From a virus, in the IMG/VR virus record IMGVR_UViG_3300008115_000008, positions 1-47,353 of that record: a stretch of 47,353 bases of DNA. The stretch is one strand, 5' to 3'. Of this stretch, positions 29,501 through 37,370 are shown in pieces; the stretch's first letter is position 1, and each line of letters starts with the position of its first letter. A program made the translations under genes and the position numbers. The notes beneath the pieces are model-generated. The model was not told where the DNA came from. It saw only the letters and a program-made list of their open reading frames with translations, and made no database searches.

Positions 29501-30754
29501 ATGCTGCTCACCCTGCTCGGCGCGGGTGGGCCGCGGCTCTACGCCGTCATCTACCCCTCGGCGCTGTCCGCGCCGAGCGCCGCACAGGTCAAGGCCGGGC
29601 AGGATTCCGGCAGCGTCGCCGCCACCTGGGCCGGCAGCACCGCTGCGCCTACCGCCAGCGGTGTCTTCGACTGGCCCTCTGCCGCCACCGGCCTCGCGGG
29701 CGGCACGAGCTACCGCGTCGCCATCGTCTGGTCGACCGGCACCAGCGACAGCAACGTCGCCGTCAGTGACGCGTTCAGCACGTCGGCGGCCGGCGCTTCG
29801 GCCCCCGGCGCCACCGTTTCTGCCGCCGCGGCGCTGATCGCCGGAGCGGCAACTGGGCAGACGAGCGGCACGGCTTCTGGCGCCACCGTCTCCGCCGCGT
29901 CATCGCTAATTGCGGGATCTGCCACCGGCCAGACGAGCGGCACAGCCGCGGGCACTACCGTCTCCGCCGCCTCCGCGCTGATCGCCGGGGCCGCCAGCGG
30001 GCAAACCGCTGGGACAGCCGGCGGCGTGACCCTGGCCGCCGTCGCGGCGCTGCTGGCCGGCATCGCCTCCGGGCAGCGCAACGCCACGGCCGCGGGCGCG
30101 ACGGTCGCTGGCGCCGCGTCCCTGACCGCCGGTTCGGCATCCGGCGCCAGCGGCGGCACGGCAAGCGGGGCGACGTGGATCGCAGCAGGCGCTCTGCTGG
30201 CCGGTTCCGCGGCCGGGCAGCAGAACGCAAGCGCCGCCGGCGCGACCATCACGTGCGCCGTGGCGCTGGTGCCGGGCTCGGCGTCCGGCGCTGCGGCAGG
30301 CACAGCTTCGGGCGCGACGCTTTCCGCGGCCGCTGCCTTCATTGCCGGCGCGGCGGCCGGGCAGCGCAACGCGACGGCTTCGGGCGTCGTCGTGCAGTCT
30401 TCGGCCGCGCTCGTGGCCGGTGCCGCATCTGGCGGCGCTGGCGCTGCCGCCGGCGGGGCCACACTCACCGCGGGGGCGAGCCTGCTGGCCGGCGTGGCGA
30501 CGGCAGGCGGCGCGGCGCCAAGCGTCACGCTGGCCGCCGCCGCGGCGTTCATCCCCGGCGCGGCATTCGGCCCGTCCAGCGCTACCGCCAGCGGCGCGGT
30601 GCTGTCCGCCGCCGCCTCCGGGATGTGGGGATCGGCCTTCGGGCCGATCTTCACGCCGACGCGCGGCTTCGTGGCGCGCCGCGGCCGCGCGGCCTTCGAG
30701 GCCGCTCGCCAGCCAGCGGACTTTGAAGCGACAATCGACCTCGCAGTGCACTGA
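29501..30754 (+). CDS. Tandem-repeat virion protein (12 x 24 residues)
   Basis: 417 residues. N-terminal 95 form a fibronectin-like domain (SVAATWAGSTAAPTASG, GLAGGTSYRVAIVWSTG). Residues 103-388 are twelve consecutive 24-residue repeats of the form GATVSAASALIAGAASGQTS + GTAA, then a 29-residue end (GFVARRGRAAFEAARQPADF...) that may anchor it. The repeat alternates small and hydrophobic residues, suiting a beta-solenoid or other stacked fold. Probably a fibre or stalk on the head or neck. RBS is weak. Confidence 0.75.
   Translation: MLLTLLGAGGPRLYAVIYPSALSAPSAAQVKAGQDSGSVAATWAGSTAAPTASGVFDWPSAATGLAGGTSYRVAIVWSTGTSDSNVAVSDAFSTSAAGASAPGATVSAAAALIAGAATGQTSGTASGATVSAASSLIAGSATGQTSGTAAGTTVSAASALIAGAASGQTAGTAGGVTLAAVAALLAGIASGQRNATAAGATVAGAASLTAGSASGASGGTASGATWIAAGALLAGSAAGQQNASAAGATITCAVALVPGSASGAAAGTASGATLSAAAAFIAGAAAGQRNATASGVVVQSSAALVAGAASGGAGAAAGGATLTAGASLLAGVATAGGAAPSVTLAAAAAFIPGAAFGPSSATASGAVLSAAASGMWGSAFGPIFTPTRGFVARRGRAAFEAARQPADFEATIDLAVH
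29807..30664 (+). repeat. Tandem 72-bp coding repeat
   Basis: Twelve units of 72 bases (unit 10 is 66) encoding 24-residue repeats. They have diverged at the DNA level, but a G-A-T-V start, an L-I/L-A-G core and a G-Q-x-x-x-T-A end are kept. Units 1-3 are most alike, suggesting recent duplication at that end. Confidence 0.8.
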
Positions 30755-30766
30755 CCGAGGCATGCC

Positions 30767-31072
30767 ATGACGACCAGATGGCCGACGAAAGATCCGGGCG
30801 AGGAGGTGACGGCGGCATTCGACTACGAGGCTGTCGGCGCAGGCGCGCCATCCCTGCCGGCTGTGACGATCGCCGTTCGCATCGGCACCGATCCGTCCGC
30901 CGCCGCGATGCTGATCGGCTCGCCGCAGGTCGCCGGCAATCGCGTGCTGCAGCGCATAGGCGGCGGCGTGGCGGGCGCGGAGTACGAGGTGCGGTGCATG
31001 GCGACGGTGGGCGGCGATCGCCTGCTGATCGCGGCGCTGCTGCCGGTGGTGCGCCGCCCGACGGCGGCCTGA
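30767..31072 (+). CDS. Fibre/tail adaptor-type small protein
   Basis: 101 residues. The start TRWPTKDPGEEVTAAFDYEA is that of the small phage proteins annotated as fibre-tail or head-tail adaptors. The rest is a beta sandwich (VTIAVRIGTDPSAAAMLIGS, YEVRCMATVGGDRLLIAALL). It sits between virion surface genes and the gp36 homologue, as in related phages. Confidence 0.7.
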   Translation: MTTRWPTKDPGEEVTAAFDYEAVGAGAPSLPAVTIAVRIGTDPSAAAMLIGSPQVAGNRVLQRIGGGVAGAEYEVRCMATVGGDRLLIAALLPVVRRPTAA

Positions 31073-31081
31073 GGAGGGGCG

Positions 31082-31480
31082 ATGATCTACGTCACGCGCG
31101 AGGACTACGAGGAGGCCTTCAGCGCCGCCGAGCTGGTGGATCTGCTGGCCCGCGGCGTCGACTTCGAACGCCAGGAGGCGGCCGCCGCCAGCCTGATCGA
31201 CGGCTACTTGGCCGGCCGATACGTGCTGCCGCTGGTGGCCGTGCCAGACATGCTGCGGGCCTGGGCTCTCGACGTGCTGCGCTACCGGCTGTGGAGCGAT
31301 CAGGCGCCCGAGGAGGTGCGGCGCCGCTACGAAGACGCGCTAGCCCAGCTGCGCGACCTGGCGGCGCGCAGGATCGACCTGCCGCCGGGCGTGGCCGGCA
31401 CGCCTCCGGCCGCCGCATTCAACTACGCCGGCGAGAGCGCCGAGCGAGTCTTCACCATGACCACGCTCTCGGACTTCTGA
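31082..31480 (+). CDS. Mu gp36-like connector protein (DUF1320)
   Basis: 132 residues. DUF1320 pattern: IYVTREDYEEAFSAAELVDL, ASLIDGYLAGRYVLPL, MLRAWALDVLRYRLW, then a flexible end. It is a head-completion protein below the portal. RBS GAGGAGGGGCG. In Mu order it precedes gpG, as here. Confidence 0.88.
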   Translation: MIYVTREDYEEAFSAAELVDLLARGVDFERQEAAAASLIDGYLAGRYVLPLVAVPDMLRAWALDVLRYRLWSDQAPEEVRRRYEDALAQLRDLAARRIDLPPGVAGTPPAAAFNYAGESAERVFTMTTLSDF

Positions 31481-31483
31481 ACC

Positions 31484-32140
31484 GTGGGCAAGCTCTTCTT
31501 CAGGATCGACGACGGCGGCGCGAAGAAGAAGATCGCGGCGCTGCAGGCCGCAACGAACGACATGCGCCCGGTGTACGAGACGATCGGCCGCGTCCTCGTG
31601 AACCGTGTGCGGCTGTGCTTTAAGCTCGGCATCGACCCGTGGGGCAACCCGTGGCAGGCGATCAAGTGGCGCGCGCCGCGATCGCGCATGGTGGCGGTCA
31701 AAGACAAGGCCGGCAACGTCATCGACTACAAGCGCAAGTTCGGGAAGGACGGCAAGCTGCTGCTGACCAAAACCGGCAAGAAGCAGGTCGAGGCGAACAA
31801 GGCGGGCGCGGCCGGCCAGCCGCTGCGCGACACCGGTCGCCTTAACCGATCGGTCAGTTCGCAGGCCGACGGCGAAGGCGTCACCGTGGGCACAAACGTC
31901 AAGTACGCGCGGATCCATCAGTTTGGGGGCGAGATCAGGCCGAAGAACAAGCCGTTCCTTGCCTTCCCGGGGCCGAACGGACAGATTATCTTTGCGAAGC
32001 GCGTCACCATCCCTGCCCGCCCCTATCTGCCGCTGCGCAAGGGATCAGCGGTCGTCGCACTGCCGCCCTCGTGGTCGGTGCTTGTTGTCAACGCGCTCAA
32101 GAGCTACTTTCGCAAGAAGGTCGCGGAAGTGGCCGCCTGA
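31484..32140 (+). CDS. Virion morphogenesis protein (Mu gpG-like)
   Basis: 218 residues from GTG 31484. Conserved core: GRVLVNRVRLCFKLGIDPWG, WQAIKWRAPRSRM, then LRDTGRLNRSVSSQADGEG, VTVGTNVKYARIHQFGGEI, and a C-terminal RPYLPLRKG. The LxxTGxLxxS and YAxxHQFG motifs are typical of tail-completion proteins. It closes the head-tail joint. It is three bases after gp36. Confidence 0.9.
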   Translation: MGKLFFRIDDGGAKKKIAALQAATNDMRPVYETIGRVLVNRVRLCFKLGIDPWGNPWQAIKWRAPRSRMVAVKDKAGNVIDYKRKFGKDGKLLLTKTGKKQVEANKAGAAGQPLRDTGRLNRSVSSQADGEGVTVGTNVKYARIHQFGGEIRPKNKPFLAFPGPNGQIIFAKRVTIPARPYLPLRKGSAVVALPPSWSVLVVNALKSYFRKKVAEVAA

Positions 32141-32142
32141 TC

Positions 32143-32586
32143 ATGTACGCAGAAATCGAACAGCGAATTCTCGACCGCCTGCGGGCGAAAATCCCCGATC
32201 AGGACGGCCAGCCTGTCACTATCGAGCCGCTGCGCGAGATCGAGCGCGTGCCTGAAATGCGCCAGAAGGCGCCTGCGGTGTGGGTGATTTATGACGGCTT
32301 CACGCCCGGCGACTCGATCCCGAGCATGCCCCACGTGCAGCAGGTGCGCCTGGAGTGGTTCGTCGTGGTCGCGGCCAAGAGCGCCAAGGGCGCCGGCGAC
32401 GTCGAGGCAGCGCGCGACATGGCCTCGGCGCTGGCCGAGCGAGTCATGAAGGCCCTGCTGGGCTTCCACGCCGGCGGCGGACAATACTTGCGTCTCGGAG
32501 ATGCGCCGGGGCCTGAGTACGATGCCGGCTACTGTCACGTCCCGCTGGCTTTCACCTGCGCGGCCACCTTCAAGGGCCAGCCCTGA
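32143..32586 (+). CDS. Mu gp37-like tail terminator protein
   Basis: 147 residues. The pattern YAEIEQRILDRLRAK, then APAVWVIYDGFTPGDS, VRLEWFVVVAAKSAK and AFTCAATFKGQP matches the Mu gp37/DUF1834 family, located in the head-tail joint region and thought to cap the tail tube. It overlaps nothing; ATG is two bases after the gpG stop. Confidence 0.8.
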   Translation: MYAEIEQRILDRLRAKIPDQDGQPVTIEPLREIERVPEMRQKAPAVWVIYDGFTPGDSIPSMPHVQQVRLEWFVVVAAKSAKGAGDVEAARDMASALAERVMKALLGFHAGGGQYLRLGDAPGPEYDAGYCHVPLAFTCAATFKGQP

Positions 32587-32588
32587 GC

Positions 32589-33095
32589 ATGAACTTCCTT
32601 CAGCACCTCACTGCCGATCGCGCGCGCGAGCTGCTGAACTACGCGCCCGAAACCGGCGCCTTCACATGGCGGGTCGCTCGACAAAACGGGGCGAAGCCAG
32701 GCCAGGCCGCTGGCAGCCGCCGCCACGACTACATGATCCTGCGCCTAGACGGCGTGAACTACATGGCCCATCGCGTCGCGTGGCTGATCGTGCACGGGGC
32801 CTGGCCCGATGGCGAGATCGACCACGTCAACGGCAACAAGTTCGACAACCGGCTGGCGAACATCCGTCCGGTGACGCACCAAGGCAACGCCGAGAACAAG
32901 CGGCGCGCAAGGGCTGACAACAAGCTCGGCGTATTGGGCGTGCACCTCGACAGCAGGCGGAAAAGCCGGCCCTATGTTGCGAGCATCCGCGTCGACGGCA
33001 AGCTCAAGCAGATCGGCGCCTTTGCAAGCGCAGAAGAAGCCCATCGGGCCTATGTTCAACAGAAGCGGCAAGTTCACGCCGCGTGCACTCTCTGA
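32589..33095 (+). CDS. HNH endonuclease with AP2 domain (homing-type)
   Basis: 168 residues. N-terminal FLQHLTADRARELLNYAPET + GAFTWRV, then the HNH core DGEIDHVNGNKFDNRLANIR (His, two Asn), followed by an AP2-like DNA-binding domain (GVLGVHLDSRRKSRPYVASI, QIGAFASAEEAHRAY). This architecture is typical of free-standing homing endonucleases in phages, which cut DNA lacking them and spread by repair. It lies between the gp37 and tail-tube genes, where nothing of the tail pathway needs it. Confidence 0.9.
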   Translation: MNFLQHLTADRARELLNYAPETGAFTWRVARQNGAKPGQAAGSRRHDYMILRLDGVNYMAHRVAWLIVHGAWPDGEIDHVNGNKFDNRLANIRPVTHQGNAENKRRARADNKLGVLGVHLDSRRKSRPYVASIRVDGKLKQIGAFASAEEAHRAYVQQKRQVHAACTL

Positions 33096-33108
33096 AGGAG
33101 CCTGAATC

Positions 33109-34029
33109 ATGCCGGATTACTCTTACATAGGCAGCGGCCGTGCCTACCTGCGCGAGATCGGCGGCGGCGGCGGCCTGATCGAGGTCGGCAACGCCTCGAA
33201 TCTGACCTTCAGCGTCACCGAGGACACGATCGAGCAGAAGGACTTCACGCAGCCGGGCGGCGGCACCTACAACGAGGTGCGGCGCATCAGCGCGGTCGAG
33301 TGCACGATCACGATGGCCGAGCTCTCGCCGGCGAATCTCGCGCGGGCGGTGTACGGGTCGGCCACGGCCGTCGCGTCGACCACGGTGAGCGGCGAGGCGG
33401 TGACGGTGTACCCCGACGCCTTCTCGGCCTTCGCGCACCTGCCCCTGACGACGCCGACGCCGACGGTGGTGCCGGCGCAGGCCAGCGCGACGGCGCGTGC
33501 GAACACGACGGCCTATGCGCTGAATTCCTACGTCCTGCCGGCCGCGCCCAACGGCTTCTATTACAAGGCCACGACGGCCGGCACCAGCGCCGGCACGATC
33601 CCGACCTTCCCGACGACCATCGGCGCGACCGTGACCGACGGCACGGTCACGTGGACGTGCGCGGGCCGCACGACGCTGGTGGCCGGCACCGACTACGAGA
33701 TCCGCCCGGGCGGCATCTTCGTCTACGTGGGCCGCCTGATCGCCGGCGAGGTGCTGACCTGCGGCTACACCCGCGCTGCGGCCGACGTGGTGCAGGCGCT
33801 GACGAACTCGGGCAAGGAGTACGAGCTCGTCTTCGACGGCCTGAACGAGGCGCGCAGCGGCAAGCGCACGCGCGTCACGGCCTACCGCGTGAAGGTCGGC
33901 GCGGCGCAGCAGATCGCGCTGATCGGCGAGGAGTACGCGGCGCTCGAGGTGACCGGCAAGCTGCTGAAGGACACCAGCAAGACCGGCGCCGGCGTGAGCC
34001 AATACTTCGCGGCCGTGATCGAGCAGTGA
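33109..34029 (+). CDS. Major tail tube protein with Ig-like insert
   Basis: 306 residues. The first 125 and last 100 residues form the tail-tube fold (YIGSGRAYLREIGGGGGLIE, VGNASNLTFSVTEDTIEQKD; near the end YELVFDGLNEARSGKRTRVT). In between, an inserted module (ANTTAYALNSYVLPAAPNGF, ATTAGTSAGTIPTFPTTIGA, TVTDGTVTWTC) is an Ig/carbohydrate-binding-like module known from phage surface proteins. RBS TGAAGGAGCCTG. It builds the tube and shows the extra domain on the tail surface. Confidence 0.85.
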   Translation: MPDYSYIGSGRAYLREIGGGGGLIEVGNASNLTFSVTEDTIEQKDFTQPGGGTYNEVRRISAVECTITMAELSPANLARAVYGSATAVASTTVSGEAVTVYPDAFSAFAHLPLTTPTPTVVPAQASATARANTTAYALNSYVLPAAPNGFYYKATTAGTSAGTIPTFPTTIGATVTDGTVTWTCAGRTTLVAGTDYEIRPGGIFVYVGRLIAGEVLTCGYTRAAADVVQALTNSGKEYELVFDGLNEARSGKRTRVTAYRVKVGAAQQIALIGEEYAALEVTGKLLKDTSKTGAGVSQYFAAVIEQ

Positions 34030-34439
34030 GCGCGCCTGATGACCTGAGCGTGCTGGCGCCTGAGGCGCTGGGCAGCGTCGAGCTCGGCGAGGGCGCGGCG
34101 GCCTGGCGCGGCCAGGTGCGGCCTCTGAAGATCGGCCAGCTGCCGGCCTTCGCGCGCGCCGCGCGCCCGCTGGCAGACCGCATCGGCGGCCTGCTGGCCG
34201 GCGGCGTCACGGCCGAGGCCGTGCTCGACCTGATCGAGCAGGACTTCGACCGCGTGGTCGAGCTGCTGCACGTCGCAACCGGCGCGCCCGTGGAGGCGGT
34301 GAAGGAGGCAACGCTCGACCAGGCGCTCGGCGCGGTGCTGGCGGTGCTGGCGGCGAACAAGGATTTTTTGCGCGGCCGGCTGGCGGCAGCCCTGCGGACG
34401 GCCGCGACGCTGAACCCTGGGGCTGGGCCGACACCGTAG
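34026..34439 (+). CDS. Tail assembly chaperone (gpG-type short form)
   Basis: 137 residues from GTG 34026 (GTGA overlap). Helical: LGSVELGEGAAAWRGQVRPL, FARAARPLADRIGGLLAGGV, DLIEQDFDRVVELLHVATGA. It is placed exactly between tube and tape-measure genes, the constant spot of the chaperone. The zero-frame product stops at TAG 34437-34439. A slippery TTTTTTG at 34364 makes the longer form. Confidence 0.82.
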   Translation: MSAPDDLSVLAPEALGSVELGEGAAAWRGQVRPLKIGQLPAFARAARPLADRIGGLLAGGVTAEAVLDLIEQDFDRVVELLHVATGAPVEAVKEATLDQALGAVLAVLAANKDFLRGRLAAALRTAATLNPGAGPTP

Positions 34440-34633
34440 TCGCGCTCGTCGCGGCCGGCTGGTCTTTCGAGGAGGTCAAGAGCCTCACGCTCGCGCAGGT
34501 CGGCGCCTTCCTGGCCGCGATCGAGAGGCAGCAGCGGCAGCGGCGCCTCGGCGACGCAATCGCAGCCAGGATGGCCCAAGCTGACGGCAAGGCGTGGAAG
34601 ACCTACGTGAAGGGCCTGCGTCGTGGCGGCTGA
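34026..34633 (+). CDS. Tail assembly chaperone, -1 frameshift fusion (gpGT-type)
   Basis: Reading the short form to 34370 and slipping back one base gives a 202-residue fusion. The -1 frame is open without a start codon from the slip site to TGA 34631-34633. It encodes a real-looking second domain: WADTVVALVAAGWSFEEVKS, LTLAQVGAFLAAIERQQRQR, then AWKTYVKGLRRGG. As in lambda gpG/gpGT, both forms chaperone the tape measure, and the ratio matters. The end overlaps the tape-measure start by 11 bases. Confidence 0.82.
34364..34370 (+). promoter_or_regulatory. Programmed -1 frameshift slippery site
   Basis: T TTT TTG with zero-frame codons TTT (34365-34367) and TTG (34368-34370), preceded by GAT. 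It is the canonical X XXY YYZ form. It is the only run of six T in a GC-rich gene, and the -1 frame is open after it. GC-rich inverted sequence following (GCGCGGCCGGC) may act as a stimulator. Confidence 0.85.
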
Positions 34634-37367
34634 TCTCTCCTTCCGAATCGGCGCCGAGCTCACCGAGATCAAGGGCGCGCTCGCCAGCCTGCGCCAGGAC
34701 TTCGCCCGCGTAGGCCAGGCCGCGAACCAGGCCGGCGGCCGCGGCGCCCTGCAGGGCCTGGAGCAGGGCGCCGGCCGGGCCGCGCGCGCCGTCGGCGGCC
34801 TGGTGGCCGGCTTCGCATCGCTGGCCGGTGCCATCGCGCTGATCGGAGCGGCCGACGAGCTGAACACGCTGAACGCGCGGATCCGGCTCGTCACCGGCAG
34901 CACCGAGGAGTACAACCGCGCGCAGGTCGCGCTGTTCGACCTCGCGCAGCGCACGCGCAGCAGCCTGGGAGACACGATCAACACATACGTGCAGATCGGG
35001 CAGGCCGTCAAGGATGCCGGCGTCGGCCAGGAGGTGCTGCTCGGCGTCGTCGAGACGATCAATCAGGCGGTGCAGCTGTCGGGCGTGAACGCCGCGTCGG
35101 CGCAGGCCGCGCTCGTGCAGCTCACGCAGGGCCTTGGCAGTGGCACGCTGCGCGGCGAAGAGCTGAACAGCGTGCTTGAGCAGACCGGCAAGCTGGCCGA
35201 CGTGATCGCCCGCGGGATGGGCATCACCCGGTCGCAGCTTCGGGAATACGGCGAGCAGGGTAAGATCACCGCCGAGCAGGTGATCAACGCGCTGCAGTCG
35301 CAGCGCGCCGAGGTCGACGCGCAGTTCGCGCAGCTGCCCCTCACCGTCGGCCAGTCGGTGACGCTTCTGCGGAATTCCAGCCTGCAGCTGCTGGGCGCCT
35401 TCAACGAGAGCACCGGCGCGACCGCGGGCCTGGCGTCGGTGATCAAGGATCTAGCCGACTTCCTGGCGAGCGACGCCGCCCTCGGCACCGTGGTCGAGTT
35501 CGCCGCGACGTGGTCGAGCGCCTTTCGGCTGATCACCAGCGACGTGCAGGCCGCCGTCGACATCATCGGCGGCGCAACGCGCGGCATCACCAGCCAGGGC
35601 GAGACGATCTTCGGCTTCCTGGCGCGCGCCTTCCGCGAGCTGCCGCTGAACGTGCGGGCAGGAATCCAGATCGCCACGGTCAACATCGCGGCCTTCATCG
35701 ACTCGACGATCGCCAGCTTCGGCGCGCTGGCAGACTACATCCGGGCGATCTTCGACCCGCGGACCACGATCGCCCAGGTGCGCGCGCAGGCGCTGCGCAC
35801 GCAGGCCGCGATCGAGCAGGCGCGGCAGGAGTCCGTCGATCAGGCGCTGCGCGAGCGGCAGCAGGCGCTGAACGACGCCGAGGCGGCGAGGCGCGAGTCC
35901 GAGCAGCGCCGGCAGCGCGCGCGCTCCACGCCGGGCAGCACGGCGGCCGGCACGTTCCGCACGCGGCCTGACGATGCCGCCGCAAAGGCCGCCGCCGCGG
36001 AGCGCAAGGCCGCACTCGACGCCGAGGAGAAGCTGGCCAAGGACAGCGCGCAGCGCGCGCTCGGCATCCTGCAGGGCTACTACGAAGACGCGCAGCTAGC
36101 AGCTGAGCAGTACTTCGCCGCACGTCAGGCGATCGAACTGGCGGCGCTTGATCGCAGCATTGCCATCGAGCAGCGCCGACGCGATGCGGCGGCGCCTGGA
36201 TCGGCGGATCGCGTCATGGCAGAAACCGAGATCAAACTGCTGGAGGCAGCGAAGACCGACATCGTCGCCAAGGCGCAGCGTGACCGGGCTGCTGCCGAGC
36301 GCGAGATCGAGCAGCAGCTTACCCAGGCCCGAGCGCAGCAGCTCGACAACGAGGGCCGCACGGCCGAGGCAGCGCGCATCCGGCTGGAGGCGCAGTATCG
36401 CGACCTGCTGGCGCGACTCGGCAAGGACAGCGAGGGCGCGAAGCTGGTGCAGAAGCTGATCGACACCGGCGTCGCCCAAGCGCAGTTCGACGAGGTGAAG
36501 GCGCAGTTCGACCGCACCGTGGCCGATCTGCAGGCCCGCCAGCAGGCGATCGCGAACCAGCAGCAGACCGGCGCGATCACGAACGACACAGCGCGCCAGC
36601 AGCAGTCCGACGCGCAGCGTGCCGCCGTCGAGCGGCTGCGCGCGCTGAACGCCGAGCTGCAGCGGCTGGCTGCGGATCCCGCCGCGCTGCCGGCCGTCAG
36701 GCAAGCCGCGGAGGAGGCGAACGCAGCCTTCCATCGCCTGCAGATCGACGGCCTGACCGGCCTCGACCTCGCGATCGTCGACCTGCTCGCCAGCCTGGCG
36801 AACCTGCAGGACGGCTTCGCGCAGTCGCTGACCGGCGCCGGAGTGGACGCGCTGACGAACCTCTTCACCGACCTGGCGAGCGGCAGCAAGTCGGCGAAGG
36901 ACTCGATCCTCGACTTCGTGCGCAGCTTCGTCGCCAGCATGGCGCAGATCGCGGCGCGCGCCCTCGCCACCTACGCGGTGCTGCAGCTGCTTAAAGCGGC
37001 AGGGGTTCCGACTCCGGCCTTGGCCTTGGTTCGGCACAGCGGCGGCATGGTGACGGCTTCAGGCGGCCCTCGCCGCTCCGTCAACCCGCTCATATTCGCC
37101 GGCGCGCCGCGCTTCCACGCGGGCGGCATGGTGGGCCTGAAGCCGGGCGAGGTGCCGGCGATCCTGCAGACCGGCGAGGAGGTGCTGGCGCGGAACGACC
37201 CTCGGAATGCGGCCAACGGAGGGGGAGGCGGCGGCGGCACCCGTATCATCAACGTCCTCGATCCGGGCCTCGTGCAGGACTACATGACGAGCAGCAGCGG
37301 CGAGAAGACGTTCGTGAATCTGATCGAGCGCAACGCCGGCAGCATCCGGCAGATCCTTGCGGGGTAA
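34623..37367 (+). CDS. Tape measure protein
   Basis: 914 residues from GTG 34623. The N-terminal tape-measure domain includes AADELNTLNARIRLVTGSTE, YNRAQVALFDLAQRTRSSLG and LRGEELNSVLEQTGKLADVI. A long coiled coil (about 400-700) and a C-terminal glycine-rich part with HAGGMVGLKPGEVPAILQTG follow. It sets tail length; by the usual 0.15 nm per residue, roughly 135 nm. It may also have channel-forming segments (GGLVAGFASLAGAIALIGAA). Confidence 0.93.
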   Translation: MAADLSFRIGAELTEIKGALASLRQDFARVGQAANQAGGRGALQGLEQGAGRAARAVGGLVAGFASLAGAIALIGAADELNTLNARIRLVTGSTEEYNRAQVALFDLAQRTRSSLGDTINTYVQIGQAVKDAGVGQEVLLGVVETINQAVQLSGVNAASAQAALVQLTQGLGSGTLRGEELNSVLEQTGKLADVIARGMGITRSQLREYGEQGKITAEQVINALQSQRAEVDAQFAQLPLTVGQSVTLLRNSSLQLLGAFNESTGATAGLASVIKDLADFLASDAALGTVVEFAATWSSAFRLITSDVQAAVDIIGGATRGITSQGETIFGFLARAFRELPLNVRAGIQIATVNIAAFIDSTIASFGALADYIRAIFDPRTTIAQVRAQALRTQAAIEQARQESVDQALRERQQALNDAEAARRESEQRRQRARSTPGSTAAGTFRTRPDDAAAKAAAAERKAALDAEEKLAKDSAQRALGILQGYYEDAQLAAEQYFAARQAIELAALDRSIAIEQRRRDAAAPGSADRVMAETEIKLLEAAKTDIVAKAQRDRAAAEREIEQQLTQARAQQLDNEGRTAEAARIRLEAQYRDLLARLGKDSEGAKLVQKLIDTGVAQAQFDEVKAQFDRTVADLQARQQAIANQQQTGAITNDTARQQQSDAQRAAVERLRALNAELQRLAADPAALPAVRQAAEEANAAFHRLQIDGLTGLDLAIVDLLASLANLQDGFAQSLTGAGVDALTNLFTDLASGSKSAKDSILDFVRSFVASMAQIAARALATYAVLQLLKAAGVPTPALALVRHSGGMVTASGGPRRSVNPLIFAGAPRFHAGGMVGLKPGEVPAILQTGEEVLARNDPRNAANGGGGGGGTRIINVLDPGLVQDYMTSSSGEKTFVNLIERNAGSIRQILAG

Positions 37368-37370
37368 GCC

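Noticed and set aside
29710-30768. 352-codon leftward frame opposite the repeat protein
   Set aside because: It is a mirror frame produced by the GC-rich regular repeats; proline/alanine noise with no RBS.
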